This document shows positions 35,720 to 43,537 of a stretch of DNA of 64,000 bases, piece by piece; positions within the stretch are counted from its first letter, which is position 1, and every line of letters starts with the position of its first letter. A program made the translations under genes and the position numbers. Origin of the DNA: Verrucomicrobiota bacterium (GTDB lineage: Bacteria > Verrucomicrobiota > Verrucomicrobiia > Palsa-1439); assembly GCA_016871575.1 (NCBI GenBank), contig VHCW01000010.1:1-64000 (forward strand), given 5' to 3'. The notes under the pieces are model-generated. The model was not told the DNA's origin, ran no database searches, and was given only the letters and a program-made list of their open reading frames with translations.

Positions 35720-36922
35720 CTAGTTGGTTGTGTGCGGGTTTTCATACCAGATGACGCCGAGTTGGTCACGTTCTTCACATGTAATTACATCAAGGTCGCC
35801 GTCGCTATCGAGATCGAGCGTCTGGATAAGGTCGTATTTCACGCCCTCCGGGCCACCGAGCGGGCGTTGACGCCACGGGCCGTTGCGCTGTTGTTCGAGC
35901 CAGACAACGCCCTCGCGGTTTCCCTTTGCGTTCTCGCAGGTGAAAACCAAATCGGCCAGACCGTCCCGGTTCAGGTCGGCGATCTTCACCGCTTTGGCGT
36001 CGCCAATCTGCGCGCCATCGAGCGTGATGATTTGTTGCTGCCAGCCGCCTCCGCGTTGCCGGAGAAAAATGAAAATGTCCACCGGTTTGACAGCCACAGC
36101 CACGTCAGCCAGCCCGTCGCCGTTCACATCACCAATGTCGGCGAACATCACCTCGCGTCCTTGCGCGCCGATGACGTGTTCTTTCCACGCCGCGTGAATG
36201 CGATTCGCCGCCGCGCCGGGATGCTCCAGCCAGAAAAGGCCGTTGCGAGCGCCCTTTCGATCGGTGAACACCACATCGGCATCGCCGTCGCCGTCCATAT
36301 CGTGCAACAGCAACGACATCACCCAGCCCGCCTCGCGCAGTTTGTGAAACGTCCACGCCGCAAGGTCGTTTGGATTCTGCGGCGCTTGCAGCCAGCCGAC
36401 CGTCGCGCTAATGCCCTTGGAGGCGAGCAACAAATCCGTGCCGTGCTGACGATCCAAATCAGCGGCCACGGCCTGCATCCACATCTGCGCCCCGGCCGTT
36501 GCCGGAAAAGCGTCCGTGCGCCAGCGATTCGCGTTGAGCCGGTGCCAATAGACTGTGCGAGTTTTGCCTTCGGTCCCGCTGATTACGTCCAGCCGGCCAT
36601 CGCCATCGAGGTCGGCAAAGATGGCCTCCTCGACATTCGGCGCTTTGCCGACGATGACACGCGGCCACGGAGTTTTCGCTGTTGCCGGGCCGGGATTGAG
36701 ATAGACGCGAACCTCACCGCCTTCCTCCCAACCGGTGACAATATCCGGCAGGCCATCACCGTTGAGATCGCCGAACTTCACGCCATCGGCCCCGTGCGAA
36801 GTGTTGTCTATCGTGTGCCGCGTCCAGATTGTGCCCGGGGCAGTCGTGACGTTGGTGGAAACCGCTTGAACCTTGCCGCTGACCAATGCGAACGATGCTG
36901 CGAGAAGCACACAGGTTGTCAT
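35720..36922 (-). CDS. Secreted FG-GAP/VCBS repeat beta-propeller protein
   Basis: 400 residues from ATG 36922, which starts a signal peptide (MTTCVLLAASFALVSG). Seven calcium-loop-like repeats are visible: FGDLNGDGLPD, FADLDGDGRLD, AADLDRQHGTD, LHDMDGDGDAD, IGDVNGDGLAD, IADLNRDGLAD and TLDLDSDGDLD, spaced about 50 residues. They form a propeller that usually binds ligands or partners, not a catalytic site. It opens the downstream sulfatase block, so it may present or recognise substrate (inference). The longer upstream frame passes through REP-like DNA and is not used. Confidence 0.8.
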   Translation of the reverse strand: MTTCVLLAASFALVSGKVQAVSTNVTTAPGTIWTRHTIDNTSHGADGVKFGDLNGDGLPDIVTGWEEGGEVRVYLNPGPATAKTPWPRVIVGKAPNVEEAIFADLDGDGRLDVISGTEGKTRTVYWHRLNANRWRTDAFPATAGAQMWMQAVAADLDRQHGTDLLLASKGISATVGWLQAPQNPNDLAAWTFHKLREAGWVMSLLLHDMDGDGDADVVFTDRKGARNGLFWLEHPGAAANRIHAAWKEHVIGAQGREVMFADIGDVNGDGLADVAVAVKPVDIFIFLRQRGGGWQQQIITLDGAQIGDAKAVKIADLNRDGLADLVFTCENAKGNREGVVWLEQQRNGPWRQRPLGGPEGVKYDLIQTLDLDSDGDLDVITCEERDQLGVIWYENPHTTN

Positions 36923-36943
36923 GAACGCAGTTTTGACCTTTGG

Positions 36944-37009
36944 GTAGGAGCGCCGCCGTCCCGGCGGTTTCGGGGTGGGCTTCGACCGCCGAGACGGCGG
37001 CGTTCCGCT
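36944..37009. repeat. REP-like inverted pair (family C)
   Basis: GTAG (36944-36947) then hairpin CCGCCG-TCC-CGGCGG (36953-36967). The inverted partner has CCGCCG-AGA-CGGCGG (36986-37000) followed by CGTTCCGCT, a degraded copy of the CGCTCCTAC expected for the reversed head. Confidence 0.6.
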
Positions 37010-37045
37010 CGTTGCCCAAACATCCCCGGTGTCTGCGTTTCTCTT

Positions 37046-37110
37046 GTAGGCCGCGTCACCCGACGCGGCGTTTTTCCACAGATTTCGCCGTGTGTGGTCA
37101 CGCGGCCTAC
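37046..37110. repeat. REP-like inverted pair (family D)
   Basis: GTAG (37046-37049) then GCCGCGTC-ACCC-GACGCGGC (37050-37069), a perfect 8-bp stem. The inverted partner (37087-37110) ends in CTAC and has one mismatch or wobble in its stem. It lies 125-150 bases upstream of the FG-GAP start, between it and the addiction module. Confidence 0.65.
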
Positions 37111-37323
37111 AACCCACAAGCCGTTGTTCACATTCGTTGTCCATGAGATGAAACATGATCAGAGCAGGCTCCAAGTGCTTGACGGTTCAAACTTTGTCTT
37201 TTCCGGGGCGGCGCGGCAAGTGAAAAAGACAAAGTCCGCAATAATCGCCCCTCTGAAATCAGCGCACGGAAAGATGAATAGAACGGACTGGAAGAAGCCG
37301 CTTCTGTGGGGTAGCATATTGTT

Positions 37324-37485
37324 ATGAACACCGTACTTGACATGGGCAGGCTGACACGGACAGAGAAGCTACGGGCGATGGAAGAACTCTGGGAGGACTT
37401 GACACGGTCTGAAAAGGATTATCCGTCGCCGGACTGGCACGGCGAAGTGCTCCGGGATCGCGACAAGGCACTCAAAGCCCAATGA
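37324..37485 (+). pseudogene. Antitoxin (addiction module component), 5' part, split by an IS
   Basis: ATG 37324 encodes 53 residues with RTEKLRAMEELWEDL (helix) and PSPDWHGEVLRDRDKALKA, a pattern typical of the ParD-like addiction module component family (PF09720). Translation reaches TGA 37483-37485 just inside the inserted IS. Removing the IS and one target copy joins this frame to 38934-38996 and restores a 72-residue antitoxin. That reconstruction is strong support that this is a real, broken antitoxin. Confidence 0.85.
37470..37479. repeat. Left target site duplication of the IS
   Basis: ACTCAAAGCC, identical to 38924-38933 on the far side of the element. A 10-bp duplication fits an IS4-family insertion. 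Confidence 0.9.
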
Positions 37486-38923
37486 ATTGAAGGAAGTGAA
37501 TTTGTTGTAAGTCCCTTTGACACAAGGGTTAGAAAAAGCTTCCGGAAACTTCTGTTTTCTGTCATACGCTGGGGATGCAACCACGAGCAAACCTCAGCGT
37601 GCCCAAAACCGTCCGCGATTGGCTCGATGCCATGATGGACACCGATACTCTCGAAGAAATCTGTGAGCCGTTTCAGCCGGCGCGTGGGGCACCGTCTCTC
37701 TTGGTGCTTCCCGATCTGATTCGGCTTTGCGTCTATCATGAGATCGCCCCCAGCGGCGCACGCTCCACTCACGCCGCCGATGTGACGGGGGTGAGGATTT
37801 CGGATTCGGCCATCTCGCAACGGTTGCAGGGACTCGATCCCGAACTGTTCCAAACCATGCTCGATCAACTCCTGCGACCGATGGCTCAGCGGCGCCGCCA
37901 TCCCCAAGCTTTCTACCAACGCTGGCGGCTGGTGGGCATTGATGGCGCGCAGTTTTCTGTTCCCAACGGTCCGGGCGTGGCCGCCGCCTTGCCCAAGGCG
38001 CGGAGTCGGCGCGGGTGCGCCGCGTTTTCCAAGCTGGGTGTCAGTTCGCTTTGTGAACTGGGTCTTCACAATCCGATCGCCGCCGTCGTCGGTGGGAAGG
38101 GGGAATCGGAGATGGCGTTGGCGCACGCGCTGTTCGCGCGGCTGCCGGCCGATGCATTGTTGCTGGGGGATCGCTACTACGGAACCGGACGTTGTATCAG
38201 CGAACTGCTGGCGTTGTGCTCCCCACGGTCGGCGCAGTTTCTGTTTCGCGTGCGGGCGAATCTGAAGCGACGGGTGGTGACAGCATTCGCCGATGGCAGC
38301 GCGCTGGTGGAGGTGGATCTGGCGGACGGTGGCGTGCTGACGCTGCGGGAGATCGAGGGGCGTGTGCGGGGTCGTTCGGGGGCGATGGTTCGCGTGCGGT
38401 TGTGGACGAGTCTGGTGGACGCGCGGGCGCATCCCGCTTCGCGGCTGTTGACGTTGTATCGAGAGCGATGGGAACAGGAGATGGCGATTGGGGAATTGAA
38501 GCAGACGCTGCACGGCGGGGCGTTGTTGCGCAGTCAGAAGGCACGGACGGCGTGGCATGAAGTGGCGGCCTTGCTGGTGGCGCAAGCGTTGGTGGCGCGG
38601 ATGCGGGTCCAGGTGGCTGGCGACGCGGGGGTGGAACTGTTGCGTGTCAGCTTTCAAAAGACGCTGGAAGCGGCGCGCGTGTTGTGTGTGGTGTTGGTGG
38701 AGGCGGCGGACTTGTTGAGCGCGGCGCAACTGCGCCATCTGAGCGAGCGGCTGATGGATCGAGTGGCGCGGCAGTTGAGCGGTCGGCGGCGGGCGCGGAG
38801 TTGTCCGCGGGCGGTGCGTCAACCGGTCAGCCCGTGGCCGCGCAAACGAAAATCGAGCAATTCCTACGGAGAATTCAAATATGAAGTCGCAACAATCAAC
38901 CAATGAATTCCTTCAAGACATTG
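37480..38923 (+). mobile_element. IS4-family insertion sequence, 1444 bp
   Basis: Ends are CAATGAATTGAAGGAAGTG (37480-37498) and its inverted partner at 38905-38923 (15 of 19 identical). A perfect 10-bp target duplication flanks it. It carries one transposase gene (37575-38906), whose stop is 17 bases from the right end. It sits inside the antitoxin gene and appears structurally complete. Confidence 0.9.
37575..38906 (+). CDS. IS4-family transposase
   Basis: 443 residues. DDE catalytic residues are Asp in GIDGAQF (about residue 119), Asp in LLGDRYYG (about 198) and Glu in YRERWEQEMAIGELK (about 297-311). The last segment fits the IS4 signature Y-x2-R-x3-E-x6-K exactly. The Arg-rich C-terminus is DNA-binding-like. 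The gene fills the element and has no internal stops, so it may be active. Confidence 0.93.
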   Translation: MQPRANLSVPKTVRDWLDAMMDTDTLEEICEPFQPARGAPSLLVLPDLIRLCVYHEIAPSGARSTHAADVTGVRISDSAISQRLQGLDPELFQTMLDQLLRPMAQRRRHPQAFYQRWRLVGIDGAQFSVPNGPGVAAALPKARSRRGCAAFSKLGVSSLCELGLHNPIAAVVGGKGESEMALAHALFARLPADALLLGDRYYGTGRCISELLALCSPRSAQFLFRVRANLKRRVVTAFADGSALVEVDLADGGVLTLREIEGRVRGRSGAMVRVRLWTSLVDARAHPASRLLTLYRERWEQEMAIGELKQTLHGGALLRSQKARTAWHEVAALLVAQALVARMRVQVAGDAGVELLRVSFQKTLEAARVLCVVLVEAADLLSAAQLRHLSERLMDRVARQLSGRRRARSCPRAVRQPVSPWPRKRKSSNSYGEFKYEVATINQ

Positions 38924-38933
38924 ACTCAAAGCC
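38924..38933. repeat. Right target site duplication of the IS
   Basis: ACTCAAAGCC, identical to 37470-37479. Reading on from it in the antitoxin frame gives the missing C-terminus. Confidence 0.9.
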
Positions 38934-38996
38934 GGCAAGGATGAGTTCGTGCCGTGGGAGGAGGCAAAGAGGGAACTTCGGGAGAGAAGTACGTGA
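38934..38996 (+). pseudogene. Antitoxin, 3' part displaced by the IS
   Basis: GKDEFVPWEEAKRELRERST followed by TGA 38994-38996 is the typical C-terminal PWEEAK segment of ParD-like antitoxins of this family. It has no start of its own and is separated from its 5' part by the IS. Its TGA overlaps the toxin GTG (GTGA). Confidence 0.85.
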
Positions 38997-39268
38997 GGAT
39001 TGTTCTCCTCCGGTCCGCCATCAAGGATCTGGTCCGGGGACGCGAGTTCTACGAGCAGCAAGGCGAAGGTCTCGGCGACTATTTCGAGGAGTCCCTGGCT
39101 GCGCGACATCGAATCTCTGCGACTATTTGCCGGGATCCATGTGTCTGTGCACGGTTACCATCGCATGCTTTCCGCCAAGTTTCCCTATGCCGTGTACTAC
39201 GACGTGGTCCAAGATCAGATCCGGGTGCGAGCCGTACTCGATTGCCGACGCAATCCGAAGTGGGAACT
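38993..39268 (+). pseudogene. RelE/ParE-like toxin, frameshifted
   Basis: GTG 38993 opens VRIVLLRSAIKDLVRGREFYEQQGEGLGDYFEESL, the start of a ParE toxin. From there the frame is lost, and the family continuation resumes one base out as DIESLRLFAGIHVSVHGYH, FPYAVYYDV and VRAVLDCRRNPKW. One extra base in GCGCG near 39101-39105 explains it: deleting it restores SLAADIESL. After NPKW the sequence meets the inverted-repeat element at 39269. The toxin is therefore inactive as written. Known members poison gyrase or translation. Confidence 0.8.
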
Positions 39269-39499
39269 GGGGTCACTCTCCACACTTGACAGGTGCGCCA
39301 CCGAGGCCTCTGACCGGCTCAAGATAGTGTCCGCTGCAAACTCGGCGGCGCACGCCGAATTGACGTCGGTCGGGCTTTCGGTTACATAAACGGCAGTGGA
39401 GTAACCAAGTGATCAAGCACCTCGAAGAAGAAATGGCCGACAACGAGCACAAACTCATCCAACTCAAAACCAATCTGTCAAGTGTGGAGAGTTGACCCC
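39269..39499. mobile_element. 231-bp element with terminal inverted repeats
   Basis: The left end GGGGTCACTCTCCACACTTGACAG (24 bases, 39269-39292, given here as GGGGTCACTCTCCAC plus ACTTGACAG) is the reverse complement of 39475-39499 except for one extra base. The interior has no transposase. It contains a possible 28-residue charged helix frame (39409-39495, HLEEEMADNEHKLIQLKT). It looks like a non-autonomous, MITE-like element inserted at the 3' end of the toxin gene. No target duplication was recognised. Confidence 0.6.
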
Positions 39500-39544
39500 C
39501 ATGCCTTGACCCCCATGCCCCCCATGCCAGTTGACCCCCATGCC
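39497..39544. repeat. Short tandem repeat of CCCCATGCC
   Basis: Four CCCCATGCC units occur at 39497-39505, 39511-39519, 39520-39528 and 39536-39544. Three are preceded by TTGAC. It begins at the right end of the 231-bp element and runs up to the next gene's possible start. Confidence 0.7.
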
Positions 39545-39546
39545 AG

Positions 39547-39951
39547 TTGGGCGGAACTTTGAAACCACGGCCTCCAAAGAATTTCTCAGGCGTTCCGTTC
39601 GATGAAGACGGAAAGCCAATCAACGTCACCGGCGACGAAGCAACCTACGCTTTCTATCTCGATTGGCTCGCAGACTATCTCTACCGCCCCAGTCCGCAGA
39701 TGCCGCCGTCGGCTGTTTTGTCTCTGGAGGAAGCGTGGCATCGAGTTAGCCCCTTAGAGACTGAAATTGCTGTTTGGATTTGGGAGCACCCCTTCGACGA
39801 CTATCCACCCGACAACTATCAGCCGAAGCACGCCGACTTTCTGTATCGCGTCGAGCTTTCCCGCATCCTGTCGCGCGTGCCCGGCCATGATGATCGTCGT
39901 GAGTTGCTTCACAGGTTTTACCGGGAGCTTGAGATTGATTCACACAAGTAG
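39547..39951 (+). CDS. Hypothetical protein, possibly 5'-truncated
   Basis: Up to 134 residues from TTG 39547; TTG 39559 is another option. Neither has a good ribosome site and the repeat DNA directly upstream may have replaced the true start. The sequence looks protein-like, rich in aromatic and acidic residues (TYAFYLDWLADYLY, EIAVWIWEHPFDDYPPDNY, ELLHRFYRELEID), with no family I recognise. It is followed by an inverted repeat with a T-run. Confidence 0.5.
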   Translation: MGGTLKPRPPKNFSGVPFDEDGKPINVTGDEATYAFYLDWLADYLYRPSPQMPPSAVLSLEEAWHRVSPLETEIAVWIWEHPFDDYPPDNYQPKHADFLYRVELSRILSRVPGHDDRRELLHRFYRELEIDSHK

Positions 39952-39978
39952 GTTATGAGGGGAGTGCCGAACCATGCA

Positions 39979-40061
39979 GTGGAGCGAACTGCGAGCCAGC
40001 CGACCGGCTCGCAGGTGCAGGCGACGCTCCTTGGCGGCTGGCTCGCAGTCGCTCACTTTTT
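39979..40061. terminator. Long inverted repeat with T-run (REP-like family E)
   Basis: The left arm (39979-40014) holds GTGGAGCGAA and a perfect 9-bp hairpin CTGCGAGCC/GGCTCGCAG. The right arm (40033-40056) is the reverse complement of the left arm's GTG(G)AGCGA(A)CTGCGAGCCAGCC core apart from single-base gaps. TTTTT follows at 40057-40061. It sits between the convergent hypothetical gene and sulfatase 11, so it may end transcription on the plus strand. Confidence 0.55.
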
Positions 40062-40112
40062 ACGTAACGCGCAGGAACGCTTACACCATTCACAATCTGA
40101 TGTGCGGCCCGT

Positions 40113-41948
40113 CTATTGCTGGCTGAGCAGGTAGCGCGGGATGCGGTCGGCGGGTTCGTCGCGTTGTTGGTCGCGCACGATTTCCTGCGCGGCGGCGAGC
40201 GTGACGTGGCCGGCTTTCCACATGAAATCGAGCGTGTTCTGCGCGGCAAGCGCCTCGTAGAAATTACCGGTCTTGATGACGTGGGCGACCATCTCCACAG
40301 CGGCCTTTTTCTCGCCGAGATACGCCAGCGCCTCGGCGGCCACGATGCGGACATCAGCCCATTCATCGGCCAGACGCGCCTGCAACTTCGCTTTCGCGGA
40401 CGCAGCTTTGTCTTGCAGGATGAGGCAGCCGGTTGCGGCCCAGTAACGGATGACCGGGTGCGGATCATCGAGTGCCGTGATGAACGCGGGCAGGTTGGCG
40501 GCGTTGCGGTCGCTGGCTTTGTCGGCGAGATCGAGGATGCGCTCCAGCGGATACGCTTTGCTCTGTGCGTAGTCGTAAATGGTCTTGTCGCCGGCAAGTT
40601 TCTCGAACATTCCTTCCGGGATGAAACCGGTATCGCGCGTGGCGAGGATTTCAGCCCGGAGCGCGGCGCGCAGCTTCGCGATGCGGCTTGTGTGTTGCGG
40701 GTCGGCGATGAGATTGCGGATTTCAAACGGATCGCCGGCAATGCGGTAGAACTCTTCGCCGGGTTTCGGTTTCCAGTAGGCGGCTTGCGTGTCGTTGCAG
40801 CGACCGGCGATGAACTCGGCGAACCACGATCTCATGCTCGGCTGCACTTGGAACGGATACGAGTAGTGCTGGCCCCACGGGCGATGCGGCGAATAGTTGC
40901 GGACATAACGAAATTCCCGGTCGCGCACGGCGCGGATGGTGTCGTAGCGTTCGTCCATGCGTCCGCGAAACAGAAAAACATGGTCGCGCGGCGCGACTTT
41001 CTTTTCGCCGAGGAACGGTCGTCCTTCATAGTGCGACGGAATCGGGACGCCGCAGAGACTGAACACGGTTGCAGGAAAATCAACGAAGCACACCGGGGCG
41101 TCCACCCACTCGCCGGGTTTGCCGGGGGCGAGATGCTGCCATTTCTTCGGGATACGAACAATGAACGGGACGCGGGTGCCGGAGTCGTGGAGGTTGCGTT
41201 TCCCGCGCGGCAACGCGCCGCCGTGATCCCCGTAGTAAAAGACAATGGTGTCTTCAGCGAGACCGGCTTTTTCCAATTCGGCCAGCACTTCGCCGACCTG
41301 CCCGTCCATGATGGTCATCTGGTCGTAGTAGTTCGCCCAGTCGCGACGGATGTCCGGTGTGTCGGGATGATACGGCGGCAGCGGTATTTTCTCCGGCGGA
41401 ACGCGGAAGGTGGTCTTGCCGGGTTTGGGCGCGACCTGGCTTTCGTGGCTGCTGGTGAAGTTGAACACGGCAAAGAACGGCTGGCCGGGCGCGCGATTCT
41501 TGTAGTGCGCCTTCCTGCTGCTTTCGTCCCACACCTTCTGGCGTCCTTCCAGATTGTAATCGGTCTTGGAATTGTTCGAGCAATAGTAACCGGCGGCGCG
41601 GAGATGTTCGGGGTAAAGTTTGAACTGGTCCGGGATCGCCACCCGGCTGCGGTGATGATGCGCGCCAAGCGAACAGGCATACATGCCGGTGATCAGCGTC
41701 GTGCGCGCCGCCGAACAGACCGGCGCGTTGGCGAAGGCGTTGCGGTAACGGAATCCCTGCGCGGCGAGCCGGTCGAGGTGCGGCGTCTGCGCCAGCGGAT
41801 CGCCGTAACAACCGAGATACGGACTGTTGTCCTCGCTGGTAATCCAGAGAACGTTGGGCCGGTCCGCTGCACCGGCGGAGACTGCCGCGAGGATGAACGC
41901 GGCCAAGAACGGGAAGAGTCTGGTTTTCATCGGTTGATTGGGAGTCAT
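40113..41948 (-). CDS. Sulfatase 11 (heparan N-sulfatase-like) with HEAT-like C-terminus, secreted
   Basis: 611 residues from ATG 41948, overlapping the stop of sulfatase 12 (ATGA); ATG 41930 is an alternative. Signal region about 8-28. The first metal site is SEDNSPYLGC, Glu39-Asp40 in place of Asp-Asp. The modification motif is CSAAR (Cys78), CxAxR. NNSKTDYNLE and GDHGGALPRGKRNLHDSG follow the S1 pattern of N-sulfatase-like enzymes. The last ~130 residues form repeated helices (DPHPVIRYWAATGCLILQ..., EWADVRIVAAEALAYLG) like HEAT repeats. It ends 52 bases from the inverted repeat above. Confidence 0.9.
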   Translation of the reverse strand: MTPNQPMKTRLFPFLAAFILAAVSAGAADRPNVLWITSEDNSPYLGCYGDPLAQTPHLDRLAAQGFRYRNAFANAPVCSAARTTLITGMYACSLGAHHHRSRVAIPDQFKLYPEHLRAAGYYCSNNSKTDYNLEGRQKVWDESSRKAHYKNRAPGQPFFAVFNFTSSHESQVAPKPGKTTFRVPPEKIPLPPYHPDTPDIRRDWANYYDQMTIMDGQVGEVLAELEKAGLAEDTIVFYYGDHGGALPRGKRNLHDSGTRVPFIVRIPKKWQHLAPGKPGEWVDAPVCFVDFPATVFSLCGVPIPSHYEGRPFLGEKKVAPRDHVFLFRGRMDERYDTIRAVRDREFRYVRNYSPHRPWGQHYSYPFQVQPSMRSWFAEFIAGRCNDTQAAYWKPKPGEEFYRIAGDPFEIRNLIADPQHTSRIAKLRAALRAEILATRDTGFIPEGMFEKLAGDKTIYDYAQSKAYPLERILDLADKASDRNAANLPAFITALDDPHPVIRYWAATGCLILQDKAASAKAKLQARLADEWADVRIVAAEALAYLGEKKAAVEMVAHVIKTGNFYEALAAQNTLDFMWKAGHVTLAAAQEIVRDQQRDEPADRIPRYLLSQQ

Positions 41949-43537
41949 TGTTTCTTTTTCTTCTTCGACTGTTTTTGACGATGTTTTTGCAGGTCGTCCC
42001 AGTCCCAGACGCCGCAACGATCAGCCCACGCCTTCCACAATGCCGCCATCTCGCGCGTGTTCTCCGGGTGCTGCGCGGCGAGGTCGCGCGTCTCGGTCGG
42101 GTCGCTTCGCAGGTCGTAGAGTTCCCAAGCGCCTTGCTTGGAACCAACGGCCTTCCAATTGTCCTGGCGCACGGCCTTGTTGCCTTGATGTTCCCAGAAC
42201 AGCGCGCGGCGCGTCAACGATTCATTGCGGAACGCCGGCGCGAGCGAGACGCCTTCCAACGGGAGGAGCGGACGACCGTTGACCTGCGCCGGGAATTTGG
42301 CGCCGGCGACTTCGAGCAGCGAGGGCATCAGGTCAATCACGTGGCCGGGTTGACGCCGCCATTCGCCGCGCGCGGCGATGCCGGCCGGCCAGTGCGCGAT
42401 GAGCGGCGTGGCGATGCCGCCCTCGTGGGTGTCCATCTTGAATTTTCGAAACGGCGTGTTGGCAACGTTTGCCCATTCCAGACCGGTGCTCGCGTAGGAC
42501 AACCCGGTCCCGATGGGCGCACCCGGCTTGCCGCGACTGAACCCGCCGGGGCCGCCCTCGGCGGAGCAACCGTTGTCGGAGAGAAACAGAATCAGCGTGT
42601 TGTCGAACTGGCCGAGTTCCTTCAGTTTCGCCACCAAGCGTCCGACATTCTGGTCAATGCAATCAATCTGCGCCGCGTAAATCACCATGCGCCGCGCAAG
42701 TTCCTTGCGCGCGGTCGCCGGTATTTCGTTCCACAGTTTTGCGTTCGGGTCGCGCGGACTCAGTTTGTCGGCACGCGACAACAATCCGATTTCCTTTTGC
42801 CGGGCGAAACGTCGCTCGCGAACAACATCCCAACCGGCATCGTAGCGACCGTCGTATTTCGCGATGTCCGCCGGTTTGGCTTGCAACGGCCAGTGCGGCG
42901 CGATGTGCGCGAGATACAGGAAGAACGGCTGTTTCCGGCGCGCAACGGTTTCCTCCACGAACTGCAGCGCGCGATCGGTGAACGTGTCGGTCACATACAT
43001 GTCATCCGGCGGCTCGACGTGATCCTGTCCGCTGACGAAGAAAACTTCGGTGCGGATCTGCAACGTATCCTTGAAATAGACGCCGCCGCCGGAAGGCGTT
43101 CCCCAAAACCGGTCGAACCCGCGGTCCAGCGGCCATTGCCCCGGCGCGGAACCGACGTGCCACTTGCCAACGGTCAGCGTGGCGTACCCGGCGGGCCTGA
43201 GCGCCTCTGCCATCGTGAGGCAGCGGTCGTTGAGAAACCCCTGATACGACGGGATGCCGTCGTTCTGAGTCATGTGGCCGATGCCGGCCTGATGCGGGTA
43301 CAGGCCGGTGAGCAGCGCCGCGCGCGTGGGACAGCAACGCGCCGCGTTGTAGAACTGGGTGAAGCGCAGGCCGTTTGCCGCCAGCGCGTCGAGGTGCGGC
43401 GTCTCAATCTCGCCGCCATAACAACCAAGATCGGAGTAGCCCATGTCGTCAGCGAGGATGACGATGATGTTTGGTTGTGGCGCGGCGTGAACGAACCATG
43501 CGCTGCACAACAGAATGACAAGCCATCGGTATATCAA
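41945..43537 (-). CDS. Sulfatase 12 (arylsulfatase), secreted
   Basis: 530 residues from TTG 43537, which overlaps the stop of sulfatase 13 (TTGA). No ATG in this frame fits better. Signal peptide about 1-18. ADDMGYSDLGCYGG has Asp30-31. The formylglycine motif is CCPTR (Cys68). GKWHVGSAPGQWPLDRGFDRFWG is the Lys-His region. It is a paralogue of sulfatase 4. The C-terminus is a run of lysines (QKQSKKKKKQ). Confidence 0.92.
   Translation of the reverse strand: MIYRWLVILLCSAWFVHAAPQPNIIVILADDMGYSDLGCYGGEIETPHLDALAANGLRFTQFYNAARCCPTRAALLTGLYPHQAGIGHMTQNDGIPSYQGFLNDRCLTMAEALRPAGYATLTVGKWHVGSAPGQWPLDRGFDRFWGTPSGGGVYFKDTLQIRTEVFFVSGQDHVEPPDDMYVTDTFTDRALQFVEETVARRKQPFFLYLAHIAPHWPLQAKPADIAKYDGRYDAGWDVVRERRFARQKEIGLLSRADKLSPRDPNAKLWNEIPATARKELARRMVIYAAQIDCIDQNVGRLVAKLKELGQFDNTLILFLSDNGCSAEGGPGGFSRGKPGAPIGTGLSYASTGLEWANVANTPFRKFKMDTHEGGIATPLIAHWPAGIAARGEWRRQPGHVIDLMPSLLEVAGAKFPAQVNGRPLLPLEGVSLAPAFRNESLTRRALFWEHQGNKAVRQDNWKAVGSKQGAWELYDLRSDPTETRDLAAQHPENTREMAALWKAWADRCGVWDWDDLQKHRQKQSKKKKKQ

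Larger units (their letters stand above)
36923..37323. other. 401-base gap without a gene, upstream of the FG-GAP gene
   Basis: This gap holds two REP-like pairs (listed separately) and the likely promoter region for the minus-strand sulfatase block. No convincing gene is seen. The long plus-strand frame that crosses it is a shadow of the minus genes. Confidence 0.6.

Noticed and set aside
34268-37327. 1019-residue open frame on the plus strand opposite sulfatase 10 and the FG-GAP gene
   Set aside because: Same reason: it mirrors two clear minus-strand genes and crosses REP-like DNA.
38197-38544. Minus-strand frames inside the IS
   Set aside because: They overlap the transposase gene and lack any family motif.
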